Below, one piece after another: positions 10,274 to 20,594 of a DNA stretch of 64,000 nt. Both the position numbers and the translations under genes were made by a program. The DNA lies in assembly GCA_958298945.1 (NCBI GenBank), contig OY282609.1:30849212-30913211 (forward strand), written 5' to 3'. Each line of letters begins with the position of its first letter. Positions within the stretch are counted from its first letter, which is position 1. The notes beneath the pieces are model-generated. The model saw only the letters and a program-made list of their open reading frames with translations, made no database searches and was not told the DNA's origin. This stretch comes from Atherix ibis. Its lineage: Eukaryota; Arthropoda; Insecta; Diptera; Athericidae.

Positions 10274-11439
10274 TCACAGTAAGACCTGCATCGCATGGGT
10301 GGAAACTGTCCTACAAACATTCAGGCATGCATATAGAACCAACCGCTGAATACTATTAATTCTGTCTCTAGCATACTTAAATCTCATTATATCACCCCAT
10401 ACGCAGGCACCATACGCCATACACGCAACAAACAAACCCTTGTACAGTGTTCGCATTGCCTTCCCTCGAATACCCCATTCTTTCCTTAATACCCTCCTCA
10501 GACATCCAGTGGTACTAACCACTTTCTTTCTGAGGTGGTCCAGATGGAGTCCGAAATTCAGGCGTTCACTCACCCGGACACCGAGATATTTAACCATTGG
10601 TGAATACCGCAGCGCCGTATTCCTCATTCTCACATTAGGTACCCTACTCAGGCTCAAAGAGCCGTTTAATAACATACATTCACTCTTACGCTCAGAGACA
10701 CCCACACCCACTCGCTCGCCCCATTCATATACATGTCTCATACATTCTGAGCCCCTCATCTCGAGATTCACACGACTATCTCCTTCAATCAAAAGAAGCA
10801 GGTCATCTGCATAGGCAACAACCTTGCAACCCATTCTCTCCAGTAACAGTAGCAGGTCATTCACATCATGTTCCAAATGGCCGGACCAGCCACAGATCCC
10901 TGTGGGCATCCTCGAACCATTTGTCTCACGACGCTAGCATTTTTACCATTCACAATAACATATCTATCCTCGAAATAGCTCATCCAAAGATGGACTTCAT
11001 TACACTCTATTTCGAGGAGCTTCCCAATCACTTGATCCCATTTCAAACAGTTGAATGCGGATTTAAAATCGACAAATAACCCTAACACATACTTGCAATT
11101 ACTCTCTTCAACATACATTCTTGCACGCATCCAGGCATCCTCAGTAGATCTACCTTCAGTAAATCCATACTGGGAGCCGGATATGCCCCTTTCAGTCAGC
11201 CTTATATTCGGCCGGCATACCATCATTCGTTCGAGTACTTTCCCAATTACAGACAACAGACATATAGGTCTGTAAGAGGATAGGTCAGTCAATATCTTAT
11301 CCTTGGACTTAAGTAGGATGACTACATCCGCCCTCTTCCATTCATTTGGAAAGACACCATTCGTCAGACATTCATTGAATAACTCACACACATACTCGGG
11401 CATTGCCCGCCAGACACTTCTAAACATTTCTCCGTTCAC
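10274..11439 (-). pseudogene. R1-like reverse transcriptase domain
   Basis: Two overlapping frames make the polymerase. The first (10,861-11,439) has WKRADVVILLKSKDK, YRPICLLSVIGKVLERM, GFTEGRSTEDA, LFVDFKSAFNCLKW (first catalytic Asp) and GCPQGSVAGPAIWN. The second (10,274-10,909) has VVAYADDLLLLIEG (catalytic Asp pair) and the thumb with VKYLGVRVSE. The join near 10,865-10,905 needs one frameshift. Confidence 0.85.
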
Positions 11440-11499
11440 ACCATCAAGCCCTGGAGCTTTTCTTACTCTTGTTTTATAGACAGCCCTGTCGACCTCCTC

Positions 11500-12660
11500 C
11501 TAATCAAATGGCGCAGGGCATCTAGGCCCAACATTCACTCTTTCCCAGACACTCACTCCCGGGAAAAACTCATCCATCAATGCCCTAACACTATCTTCCC
11601 AATTATTAGTATACTCATCATTCACTTTTATACTAGATACATCGTATCTAGCACGTCTACCCATGCATAACCGGTATACCGGCCCCCGCACATTCTCATT
11701 TCCACACACGCTGACATAGTTCTGCCAGTGAGGTTCCTTAGCCAACTTGATGCTGGCCTTGTAGTCCGCTCTGGCATTTCTATATATTTCCCATGCACCC
11801 TCCACATTCACGCCACGGCGCCTAGAGTGCTGAAATGCCCTACGCAGCCGAGCAACATTTGTTCTTTTTATTCTCAGTTCATCATTCCACCACGCGACTC
11901 TGTTTCTCTTTCCAGGCATATTCATTTTCATACATCGGTCATTGGTAACCTCAATAAACCGATGTATTTCATTCACTTTTTCATTTAGTGCCATACACTG
12001 AAATCTGCCAAAACTACAGACTTCAGTGCGCACATCATCCTCATACACACACCAATCTACACCGGAGGTACGCCACCTCCTGCAATGCATTTGCCCTCTC
12101 TCAGTCAGCCTCAGAGGAGTAGAAACCACAACCTCGATTAAGTTGCGATCACTAACACCCCAGTCAGCATTTACTCGCCATTCATATCCGTAACAGTCGC
12201 CCGCACGGTTACAGAGAGTAACGTCAATGTCACTCTCTCCGTTCGGTCCACTGAACGTGTACCATTCACTTGGTGCATTCACAACATTCATACCATTACC
12301 AATAATCCACTCCTCGAGGGCTTTACCACTCCGAATGGTCCGGTCAGTGCCCCCTCCCTTACTATACCAGAGAGGGGAGACTGCATTAGCATCCATTCCA
12401 ATCACCAAGGGTGATTTATCACACATTCTTGCCACATCATCCAGGTACTGCAGGTATGGCTCAATATCACTACTGAACCTGCAGTACATCGAAACAACAT
12501 ACATCTCAATCATACCCTTTTTTAACCAAACACATACACCCCATTCATTCGTGCACTCCGAAATAAGGAGCACCTCCACATTCATGTCGCTCACTGCAAT
12601 TGCTGCATCTAGTCTACCATTCACTAAACAAATTATAGCGGCGGAGAAATGTAAGTACAT
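11500..12660 (-). pseudogene. R1-like endonuclease domain and linker
   Basis: 386 codons. The first ~220 residues are an apurinic-type endonuclease: ISECTN, then LVIGMDANAVSPLWYS and a later GESDIDVTLCNRAG, then VSDRNLIEVVV in the place of the catalytic S-D-H motif (here S-D-R, so the catalytic His appears lost). The N-terminus is missing. A stop at about 11,500 separates this from the reverse transcriptase, which starts with a KAPGLDGVNGEMF-type motif just downstream in the same frame. Confidence 0.82.
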
Positions 12661-12687
12661 TATTTTTTATTAAATTTTATTGTAGTT

Positions 12688-12918
12688 TTGTACTCATACT
12701 TAGCACAGATAGATAAATTACGCGCCGATCATGACTTCAGTTTCCTTTCCATCGTCATACCTAGTGGAAAGGGGTTCAGCGCTGTTACCAATCTCCTAAC
12801 GAAAAAAAGAAACAGACTGGACATCATTAGCCGAGAAGATTTAAGATTAAACCTTACAAAATTGACGTCAAATGTTGATAATTTATTATCAGAGCATCAG
12901 GTTCATCCTTCCCACTAA
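12688..12918 (+). pseudogene. hAT transposase C-terminal fragment (ZBED/Buster-like)
   Basis: The last ~48 residues contain GFSAVTNLLTKKRNRLD followed by a leucine-patterned helix and the ending HQVHPSH. This matches the C-terminal hAT dimerisation block of ZBED5/SCAND3-type transposases, where a GFS motif is followed by K/R-N-R-L. The usual stretch just before it (LPF..TYLCE) is not visible. The reading frame directly follows the 5' boundary of the R1-like insertion at about 12,663, so the rest of the gene was deleted or displaced. Confidence 0.75.
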
Positions 12919-13189
12919 AAACATTTACTTATTGCTTAGTTTATTTTATGTTACGTTTATTTTATATAACAGATACAAAATTTTATTTTGAGTAGTTTTA
13001 ATTTAAATTCAATTAATAAATGTAAAAAACTTAACATGTGTTTTTACTTTAAGTTTTTAACATTAAACTTCACTACAGTTAGAAATTTACAAAAAATCAA
13101 TATCAGGTAAGTTGGTGGGTCTACCAAAAACCGAAAAACATGGCAAGGGGTCTACGACACAAAAAAGTTTGGGAACCTCTGTTCTAGAC

Positions 13190-14566
13190 CCACTGTGATA
13201 TCGACCGAATCTCCATTTGCTATGCCTCCCTTTACTAATTTGTCAGCTTTTTCGTTTCCTGGTATCCTAACAGGACTCGGTATCCAATGTAAGTGGGCCT
13301 CCACCGTTGGGTTATCCTTTAAAATTTTAATACTTTATTAATAATTTTTAGATGAGTCCAAATATATAGCAGGCTCTTTCGTAATTTGTGACGATTGCAA
13401 TTTTTTTATATTTATTTTTGTCTCCGTTTTTTTTTTTATTGTAAGTTCTATTGCTTTTAATTCTACGGTGAAAATCGTACTACACGATGTTGAACTCTTC
13501 AACGATGATCTCTTTTGCCATAGCCTGTAAAATTTTGCAGTTTTTTGCCCTTCTTTTTTGTAGTAAAAAGATGGATATTGTCTTCTGTGTATAGGTTAGT
13601 TGGTTTACACACTGCGGTATGTTTGTATATTTTTTAATATCATTTAATAATTCTTTATATTTGAATTTGATGTGATCCAAGTACGAGGTCTGTTTGGTCG
13701 AAAATGGGCAAAAATCGAAGACGAGTCAAAACACGTGCAAGCAAAGCAGCTGTCAAAAATTAACTGAACATTCAAAATGGCCAAAATTGCCATCGGCATA
13801 AGTGAGAGACATAAGTACCAACATAACGACACAAAAAATCGAAAATCGAATATACGAAACCCGCAGAAATTCAAAATTCGCGATACTTTTTAAACAGACC
13901 TCGTATGTGCCTGCATCGATATCCGGACTATGTTAATTCCCTATTTTCACATAAAAAATTCAATAGCTACGAATCTGCATGAAGGTGAGCCACTCTCGCC
14001 CTTATTTGAGTGGTACTTCACCAGCCTCATCTAGTGCAAGGAAACCAAAACAGATCTTTAAGGCTTTGTTCGCTACCGTATCTAAATATCCTAGTGCGTT
14101 TTCTGTGCCACTTCCGATAACAGCCGCGTAACTCCAGTCTTGATCTTATAAGGCTTTTGTAAGTGTTTGTCATAAGATTCGGGACCCGAGATTATTAAGG
14201 CCAAATCATCTGCATATTGTAATATTTTGCCGATCTTGGGATTTAAATCGTGTAGATTTTCTGTATTTGAGTTGAAAAGTTAAGGACGCAAGGTACTTCC
14301 CTGTGGAAGACCACGGTTTGTGGTAATCTAAGAATTGCCTCTGAAAAAATTCGATTGTGTTTTGTTTGTTGCAGACTGTAAATTGGGAACGACCGCTTTA
14401 TCATTGAAATTCGCCCTTATTATTTTTATATGTATGCCTCGTGATATGTTAGATCTTCAACGTTCATTATCCGATGAATTATTTTTTTTGCCAGCTATAT
14501 TCAGGACAATTCTTATCTGTCGTGACTTTCACCACGATTAATACAATTTTTTCTGCTCTTAACAAT
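13190..14566 (-). pseudogene. I-like retrotransposon relic, RT to RNase H
   Basis: Read on the minus strand from the right: a reverse-transcriptase piece with RGLPQGSTLRP (about 14,290-14,325) and ILQYADDLALI (about 14,190-14,230), a linker with LDHIKFKYKELLND (near 13,650), and an RNase H end with IPGNEKADKLVKGG (about 13,240-13,275). That end runs into the hAT insertion at 13,190 and resumes at 5,188. A 220-bp mini-element is inserted at 13,684-13,903, and family A mariner copy 2 sits at the upstream side (14,569). Confidence 0.75.
13684..13903. mobile_element. Mini-element of mariner family B (220 bp)
   Basis: Flanked by TA on both sides (13,682-13,683 and 13,904-13,905). Ends are CGAGGTCTGTTTGG and, inverted, CGAGGTCTGTTTAA. 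The interior matches the 3' third of the 851-bp copy at 17,978-18,828 (shared phrase AAAATCGAAGACGAG). It is an internally deleted, MITE-like derivative with no coding capacity. Confidence 0.85.
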
Positions 14567-14568
14567 TA

Positions 14569-15755
14569 CGAGGGTCGTTCAATTAGTCCGACAAATTGCG
14601 CTCGTAGTGTCGGTAAAGATTTTTTTTTGTAAGTAGCATTATCGACAGGAAAGCTGTCAAAATTTCAGCTCGATCCATAGCGTAGGTTAATTTTTATCGT
14701 CGATTAAAGTTAACGACATTTATTTGTGCATAACAATGGAAAAAAGCGAGTTTAGGGCTGTCATCAAACATCTCCATTTGAAAGGCTTAAGCCCAAAAGA
14801 AATCAAAGCTGAGTTGGATGCAGTTCATGGCACATCTGCACCTGTGTTTGCGACGGTTTACAATTGGGTGAATGAATTTAAACGTGGCCGTTCATCCACA
14901 AAAGATGAACATCGTTCAGGACGCCCAGTTGAGGTGTCTACTCCTGAAATCATCGACAAAATCCACGATCTGATTTTGAACGATCGGCGAATTAAAGTGC
15001 GCGAATTTTGCGTGAAAAATTGTCTGTGAAAAAAATTTCGGCAAGATGGGTGCCGCGTTTGCTCTCAGAGGAGAATAAGCGCAATCGTGTAGTGGACTCT
15101 GAGGCTATGTTGGCACTCTTTCATCGCAATCCTTCGTCGATATTTCACTGTGGCCGAAACCTGGATACACTACTACACTCCAGAAATGAAGAGACAGTCA
15201 TCACAGTGGATTTTCAAGGATGAACGTGCTCCGAAGAAGGCAAAAACTGTGCCATCGGCCGGCAAGGTGATGGCCACGGTCTTTTGGGATTCGCAGGGCG
15301 TCATTTTTATCGACTACATGGAAAAAGGAAAAACAATAACAGAAGCGTATTACGCGTCGTTATTGCAACGGTTGAGCGAGGAAATCAAAGAGAAACGCCC
15401 CCATCTGAAGAAGAAAAATATCCTCTTGCATCAGGACAATGCGCGTGTGCACACCTCCGCTGTTTCCATGGCCAAAATTGTGGAATTGAGAATGGAATTG
15501 TTGCATCATCCCGCTTATTCACCAGATTTGGCCCCGAGTGACTATTTTCTTTTTCCCAATCTGAAGAAATGGCTTGGCGGACGACGGTTCACTTCCAACG
15601 AGGACGTCATTGCTCAAACGGATGAGTATTTTGCAGAATTTTCGAAATCCTATTTTTTGGACGGGATAAAAATTTTGGAAAAACGGTTGGGAAAGTGTAT
15701 AAAGCTAAAAGGAGATTACAGTTTTTTTCCATCTTTTCTAAGGACTTATTGAACG
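14569..15755 (+). mobile_element. Mariner family A, copy 2 (defective)
   Basis: The left end, CGAGGGTCGTTCAATTAGTC next to TA, is present. The right terminal repeat is cut after GAACGA, where a hairpin sequence begins. Start codon of the MEKSEF protein is at 14,736. Compared with copy 1, the gene has a 43-nt deletion near 15,005 and an 11-nt deletion near 15,132, both frameshifting, so the transposase is in three frames (14,736-15,029, 15,008-15,223 and 15,150-15,752). The first catalytic site again reads A-E-T-W; the other two catalytic blocks are intact. Confidence 0.9.
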
Positions 15756-15827
15756 AAAAAGTTGTCGTTGTTCCGGAGTGAAATGGTATTGTCATGCCAT
15801 TTCCCTCCGGAACAACGACAACTTTTT
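15756..15827. repeat. 31-bp near-perfect foldback (hairpin)
   Basis: The left arm starts AAAAAGTTGTCGTTGTTCCG (15,756-15,786) and the right arm ends with its reverse complement (15,797-15,827). 30 of 31 positions pair, with a 10-base loop TATTGTCATG. It replaces the missing end of mariner copy 2. Confidence 0.92.
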
Positions 15828-17749
15828 AATTCTGACCTGCAAATTTTGCTAACATGTCCGAATCTGTAGTATTTGAAATACTGTTTAGGCTCTATTTTAA
15901 ATGCTTTTACACGTTAACGATTCTGGTAAGTCACTTTCAGTAAACACGATTTTTACACTTTCTGTGTCGACTGAAAACTATTTCATTTGTTTGGGTATCT
16001 CTATTCAAACAACTGAAAAATACGTCAACACAGTAAGTGTTTACTGGAAGGGACTTACCCAGACGTATTTCCGGATACCTCTACGCAGGCGTATTTTTTT
16101 TGCACTTAATTCATTCAGAAATCGATACCCTTCATTAGCCCTTTAATTTCGACATTCGTTCAGAATTTTATGAGTTTTGATATGAAAAATTTATAATTAT
16201 TGACCTCCTCACCCAACCGAAGTTTTGATGGGCTGACAATTACGTGCGCCAGCTCTTGGCAGTTCCGCACTCGATTTTGTACTTTTTTTAAACGGTTTTT
16301 TTTTATGATAAAAAGATTTTTTTTTGTATTCGAATGCGTAAGTAGCCTAGAGATTTTCATTAAACCACATTAATTACAGATACAATATTAACCACGAATC
16401 CATTTATTTTATTTATTAAGAAAATAAATAATTTACTTATTTGCATTTAGTACAATTTCACTTTTATCCGATAAATATTTATTATAATATTATTTGTTAA
16501 TATCACATTATGTATTCAATCATTATGAAAAAGATGTGATAAAAAATATAATATTAACTTTTTTTTTACGTGCTGTTAAAAATCGTGAATGACATAAAAA
16601 GCACATAAGCAAACAACATTGCATCGATAAAACAACATTCAAGGGGATGGGATGCACACATATGTGCAACCAAGAGTTGAGTTAGGAAAGATACCATTTT
16701 TTTAATTATTCGTACTATCGAATATTTATCTTGCATGATAAGAGAGTATTTTTAACAAACACATTTTCTACACTACCCACAATATTATGTGCTAGCAGTT
16801 TTTTGAATCGACTATTCGAAAATTCATTCTAAACATTCACATAAACATTACCTCACAAAAGGTGATATAATCTCGAATACTTTGTAACAGTTTTAATGAA
16901 AAATTGTAAAAGTTCATCGAAAACCACTTATTTATAAATACTTTCTTTTAAAAGGTAAGAAGTCCAATGAAATTTATTGTATAGTCTGAAAATGGTAAGC
17001 GAATATTAATTGTGTTTGCACACTGTACGAGCAGCAGTGATGAGTCAATTATGACGTACTCAAAATTGATTCCATTCCAATTTCGCATAGAAAATACATC
17101 CCCTTCACACTGATTAGTAAATTTTCGATTATAAAAACTAATATCTTTAGTGCGAAGATAATTTACTGATTATTATCAGAATTTTTACTTCATTCAATAT
17201 GGACAACTGATTGAGCTTGTGAAGACTTCATTCTCAAAGAGTTGAACGAAAACCGACCTTGTGACATTTAAATGCGCAACGCTCTACTCCAGACTACAAA
17301 CTAGTGAATAGTAAATCTTCATTTTGGAGAAAGCATACTCCCACTTTTACCACATTTTTTAAACTTTATCGTGAAAACAAAACATTTTATCACAGAAATA
17401 ATTATTAAGCTTTTTGTTTCAGAAATAAATTATATCCACTTGATTTAGATGTTAATTTTTTCCACTAAAAATGATTGGAAAAACCTGGAACACCATGGTA
17501 GAACCGAGAATTTATTTAATAAAATTAATTTTATATGTAAAAAAGGAAAAAAAAACGCTTCACTATTATAGGATTTTGGGGCTGTGGTCACCAATAATCA
17601 TTATTTTGTACTGCAAAATGACGTAATTTTTATGAAACTACATTTGGACTAATCAATTGAAATACTTGAAAACTTTTTTTGTAAAATTTTTTTTTAACGT
17701 CTTCATCACACGCTTGAAAATGTCTAAGTTATCCTTTATTATTAATTTG
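15828..17749. other. No gene seen
   Basis: AT-rich DNA without recognisable domains in any frame. Possible remnants of older elements cannot be told apart from background here. Confidence 0.5.
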
Positions 17750-18985
17750 ATTTTCGACCAGAACATCGCGTTGTTAATTACAATGAGTCGTCTTTTGAGC
17801 GAAAAGAGTACTATCCATGTGTGATTTTAGCATACTATACACCTTTGGTCGCGTGTGACATCCTAGAATGTTACGGAAATCCGTCATTTCTTACATCCAG
17901 TTAATACTGAAGTTTCCGACATATTCTCTATTAAACTTGGTGTTCCACAAGGCTGTATCCTTGACCAATTTAACATACGAGGTCTGTTCAAAAAGTATTG
18001 CGAATTCTGTGTTTTTTCAAAAATTATTCATTTATTCAGGAATATATATTATGTCCCCTTCAAAGTAATCTCCACCAGATATTATACACTTGTGCCAACG
18101 TTTTTTCCAATCCTCGAAGCACTTCAAAAAATCATTTTTTGTGATCTAGTTCAGCTCCTCCGTCTTAAGCTCCTCAATCGTAGCGTAGCGTCGTCCTTTC
18201 AACGGGCTCTTTAGTTTCTGGAACAAGAAAAAGTCACAGGGGGCCAGATGTGGGGAATACGGTGGCTGCGGCATTATTAGTGTGTTGTTTTTGGCCAAAA
18301 ATTCGCGCACAAGCAGGGGCGTTATCATGGTGCATAACTTGTGCATAACTTGTGCATAACTTGCAGGTATTATTCCTTATTGACCGTTCTACCCTATGGC
18401 AAGAACTCATGATGCACCACGCCCCTGCAATCGAAGAAAACTGTAAGCAAAACCTTCACATTCGACGTCCGGCTCGCCTTTCGTCGTTCACATCTTCACG
18501 GCCCTCTGAGAACATTTTGTACCACCGATAAACGTTGCTTCGGTCCAAGGTAGCTTCACCATATGCCACAGTCAACATTCGGAATACGTCCGCGCAATTA
18601 ATTTTGTTTTTCACACAAAACATTTTTTGGAATGGGCAAAAATCGAAGACGAGCCAAAACACGTGCAAGCAAAGCACCTGTCAAAAATTAACTGAACATT
18701 CAAAATGGCCAAACTTGTCGGCATAAGTGAGAGACATGAGTACCAACATAACGCCACAAAAAATCGAGAATCGAATATACGTAACCCGCGGAAATTCAAA
18801 ATTCGCGATACTTTTTGAACAGAACTCGTATTCTCTATTAAACTTGGTGTTCCACAAGGCAATATCCTTGACCAATTTTATAAATCTATGACATATAAAT
18901 TAATGCCAAAACTATCATATCTACCTATGTGGATGATACCGCCATTCTAACGGCCAAATAGCTTACAGAAACTTATAATCCTGCC
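17750..18985 (+). pseudogene. Jockey-like reverse transcriptase fragment, split by a mariner
   Basis: Upstream of the mariner the translation reads NTEVSDIFSIKLGVPQGCIL (near 17,905-17,960). Downstream it starts again with the same FSIKLGVPQG block (18,829-18,879) and goes on to a YVDDTAILTA catalytic box near 18,930-18,960. The repeated block is a 51-bp duplication that flanks the mariner. Confidence 0.72.
17978..18828 (-). mobile_element. Mariner family B, 851-bp copy
   Basis: TA-flanked, ends CGAGGTCTGTTCAAAAAGTA and, inverted, CGAGTTCTGTTCAAAAAGTA. Minus-strand transposase pieces are an N-terminal part (INCADVFRMLTVAYGEATLD, then YRWYKMFSEG, at 18,456-18,680) and a catalytic end (LVREFLAKNN then PPYSPHLAPCDFFLF, at 18,146-18,346). 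The middle of the gene with the first catalytic Asp is deleted. Confidence 0.85.
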
Positions 18986-18989
18986 CTGA

Positions 18990-19700
18990 ACTATACAATG
19001 GCATTTTTCCATCTAAAATTTCTTGTTCCCATGGCGAGGCGTGGGCGATTAAGAAGACAGTTGAGGATGCGATCAACTTTTCAGCCATTTTTAATTGATA
19101 GTCTGTCAGCTCTCGAAGTTATTCGTGGATCGTCATATGATCCGTTGCTCAAAGAAAGTCGTCGTATTCTGTTCAACAACAGGAACGTCGAGTTGCATTG
19201 AATTCTCCGGCCATATTGGCATCCCAGGTAATGAGTGGGCAGATATGTTGATGGGAGAGGATCTCCACCGTCTTGTGGGCTGCTAACAAATGCCACAACC
19301 ATTCCTAATGCCTGGGTACATTAACCCCACTTACCTAAGCCTTCCTCTTCGGGTAACATATCTTATTTTACCTGCTCTTCCTGTGGCATTCAACTTACCA
19401 ATTCTCATCTGTAAATAAATGCCATTTAATTCAGAATTTAGTTTTGAAGAGTACTCCTTCCATTGTAGAGCTCCGAGACCCAACTATTCCCTTTTGAAGC
19501 CCTTTTCTTAATATTCTTAAACATTTAAATATGCTCCACAAAATTGACCAATCTCTGACTTTTCTATCCAAATAACTATCGACTAGTTTCATAAAGGCAG
19601 TTGGCATCGAAAACTCACATGAAGCATGGAGTCGCCAAATGGGCTCATGGTCGTGATACCACATTTGTCTCAGAGACCTAACATAGATCCAAAAAATATG
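18990..19700 (+). pseudogene. I-like retrotransposon RNase H and 3' end
   Basis: The translation in changing frames has IDSLSALEVI (RNase H), VELH, then SGHIGIPGNEWADML (19,205-19,250). A 3' tail at 19,457-19,690 resembles the 3' ends at 25,846-26,070 and 38,640-38,860 (shared GAGCTCC..GACCCAAC and GTCGCCAAATGG phrases). So three pieces of one family occur in the window. Confidence 0.7.
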
Positions 19701-20060
19701 CAATCCTTTATCAAAAACCTTTAAGACTGGTTTAGAAAGTGGAGAGTGCAGGTAAATTAAAAGAAGAGTATTCATACTCGTATTACCTTCACTATCTGGC
19801 CAAAAACCAACCATTTCTGTGTGTACATTAAGAACAATATTTTTTTTTTAAATTTAGTTCAATTTTATAAGAGTTAAAATATTCAAGTCATAGACAAAAG
19901 CAATCTTGACTGTAAGGATTTGATTATGACGACAGTTGGAAAGTTTGGTGGAAATCCAAATATCAAGTTCGTAAGTCCATATGGTTTAAGCACTGTTTTA
20001 TATATTAATATAAAATGAAAGTGTATATGAGGTAGCTGACACATCTTAAATAAATGTGTA
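19700..20060 (+). pseudogene. Jockey-like RT thumb fragment
   Basis: The plus-strand reading gives W-F-R-K-W-R-V-Q-V-N followed, after a frame change, by a segment comparable to the jockey region after YADD (…ITFTIWPKTNH). It then decays. The assignment rests on this short block and its likeness to 2,510-2,600. Confidence 0.5.
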
Positions 20061-20089
20061 GGCAAAATCTTACATAGAATTTCGGGTAT

Positions 20090-20570
20090 GAGAAAGCTAT
20101 CGGTGAGATGGGTGCCGCGCTTGCTGACACCTGACCAAAAACATGTTCGTGTAATAACTGTTAAAAGAACGTGTTAAAAAAATGGAAAAACGATAACAGG
20201 ACAGTATTACAAAGCATTATTAGAGCAATTGAATAATGAAATTAAGACAAACGTAGCGCATTTGGCATAGAAAAAATACTCTTTGATCAAAACATCGCAC
20301 GCGTGCACACTTCGCCATGCCAAATTCCATGAGTGAGGATACGAATTTCTTCTGCATGCACCATGTTCTCCTGATGTAGCGTCCAGCAATTATTGCCTAT
20401 TTCCGATTGTAAGAATGGCTTGGTAGAAAAAGACTTAGTTCCAACGATGAGGTGATTGCTGAAACAAACGCTTATTTTGAAGGGTTGGAGAGGTCGTATT
20501 TTTTAGATGGGATACAAAAGACAGGACTAAGCATATCAAGCTAAAACACGGTTAAGATGGAAATGAAACA
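20090..20570 (+). pseudogene. Old mariner relic related to family A
   Basis: Recognisable blocks in order: W-V-P-R-L-L-T-P-D-Q-K (near 20,108), GKTITGQYYKALLEQL (20,185-20,235), DQNIARVHTS (near 20,285), then NDEVIAETNAYFEGL. The order and wording follow the family A transposase, but with internal deletion and many stops. It is clearly older than the four family A copies. Confidence 0.7.
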
Positions 20571-20594
20571 AATTTTAGACATGAAAATGTTTTT

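Larger units (their letters stand above)
9130..12663 (-). mobile_element. R1-like non-LTR retrotransposon
   Basis: A minus-strand element with endonuclease, reverse transcriptase and a C-terminal zinc knuckle, plus about 600 bases of 3' untranslated region at the left (9,130-9,720). The 5' end is truncated inside the endonuclease, next to the hAT C-terminal fragment. GC content is clearly higher than the surroundings, suggesting a fairly recent arrival or a different base-use history. Stops and at least one frameshift make it inactive. Exact left boundary is uncertain. Confidence 0.82.
5189..13181 (+). mobile_element. hAT transposon with nested insertions
   Basis: The ends are CAGTGATTCCCAAA on the left and, read inward from the right, CAGAGGTTCCCAAA: a hAT-type terminal inverted repeat matching at 12 of 14 bases. 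Both ends are flanked by the same 8-bp duplication TTCTAGAC (5,181-5,188 and 13,182-13,189), the length expected for hAT. The only clear own coding remnant is the C-terminal dimerisation region at 12,688-12,918. About 8 kb of span is explained by two later insertions: a Tigger-like element (5,514-8,944, itself carrying a mariner) and an R1-like retrotransposon (about 9,130-12,663). Most of the transposase gene is lost, so it cannot move on its own. Confidence 0.88.

Noticed and set aside
10440..10814. 124-codon plus-strand open frame
   Set aside because: Antisense shadow of the R1-like reverse transcriptase.
12227..12673. 148-codon plus-strand open frame
   Set aside because: It is antisense to the R1-like endonuclease, whose minus-strand domains are clear.
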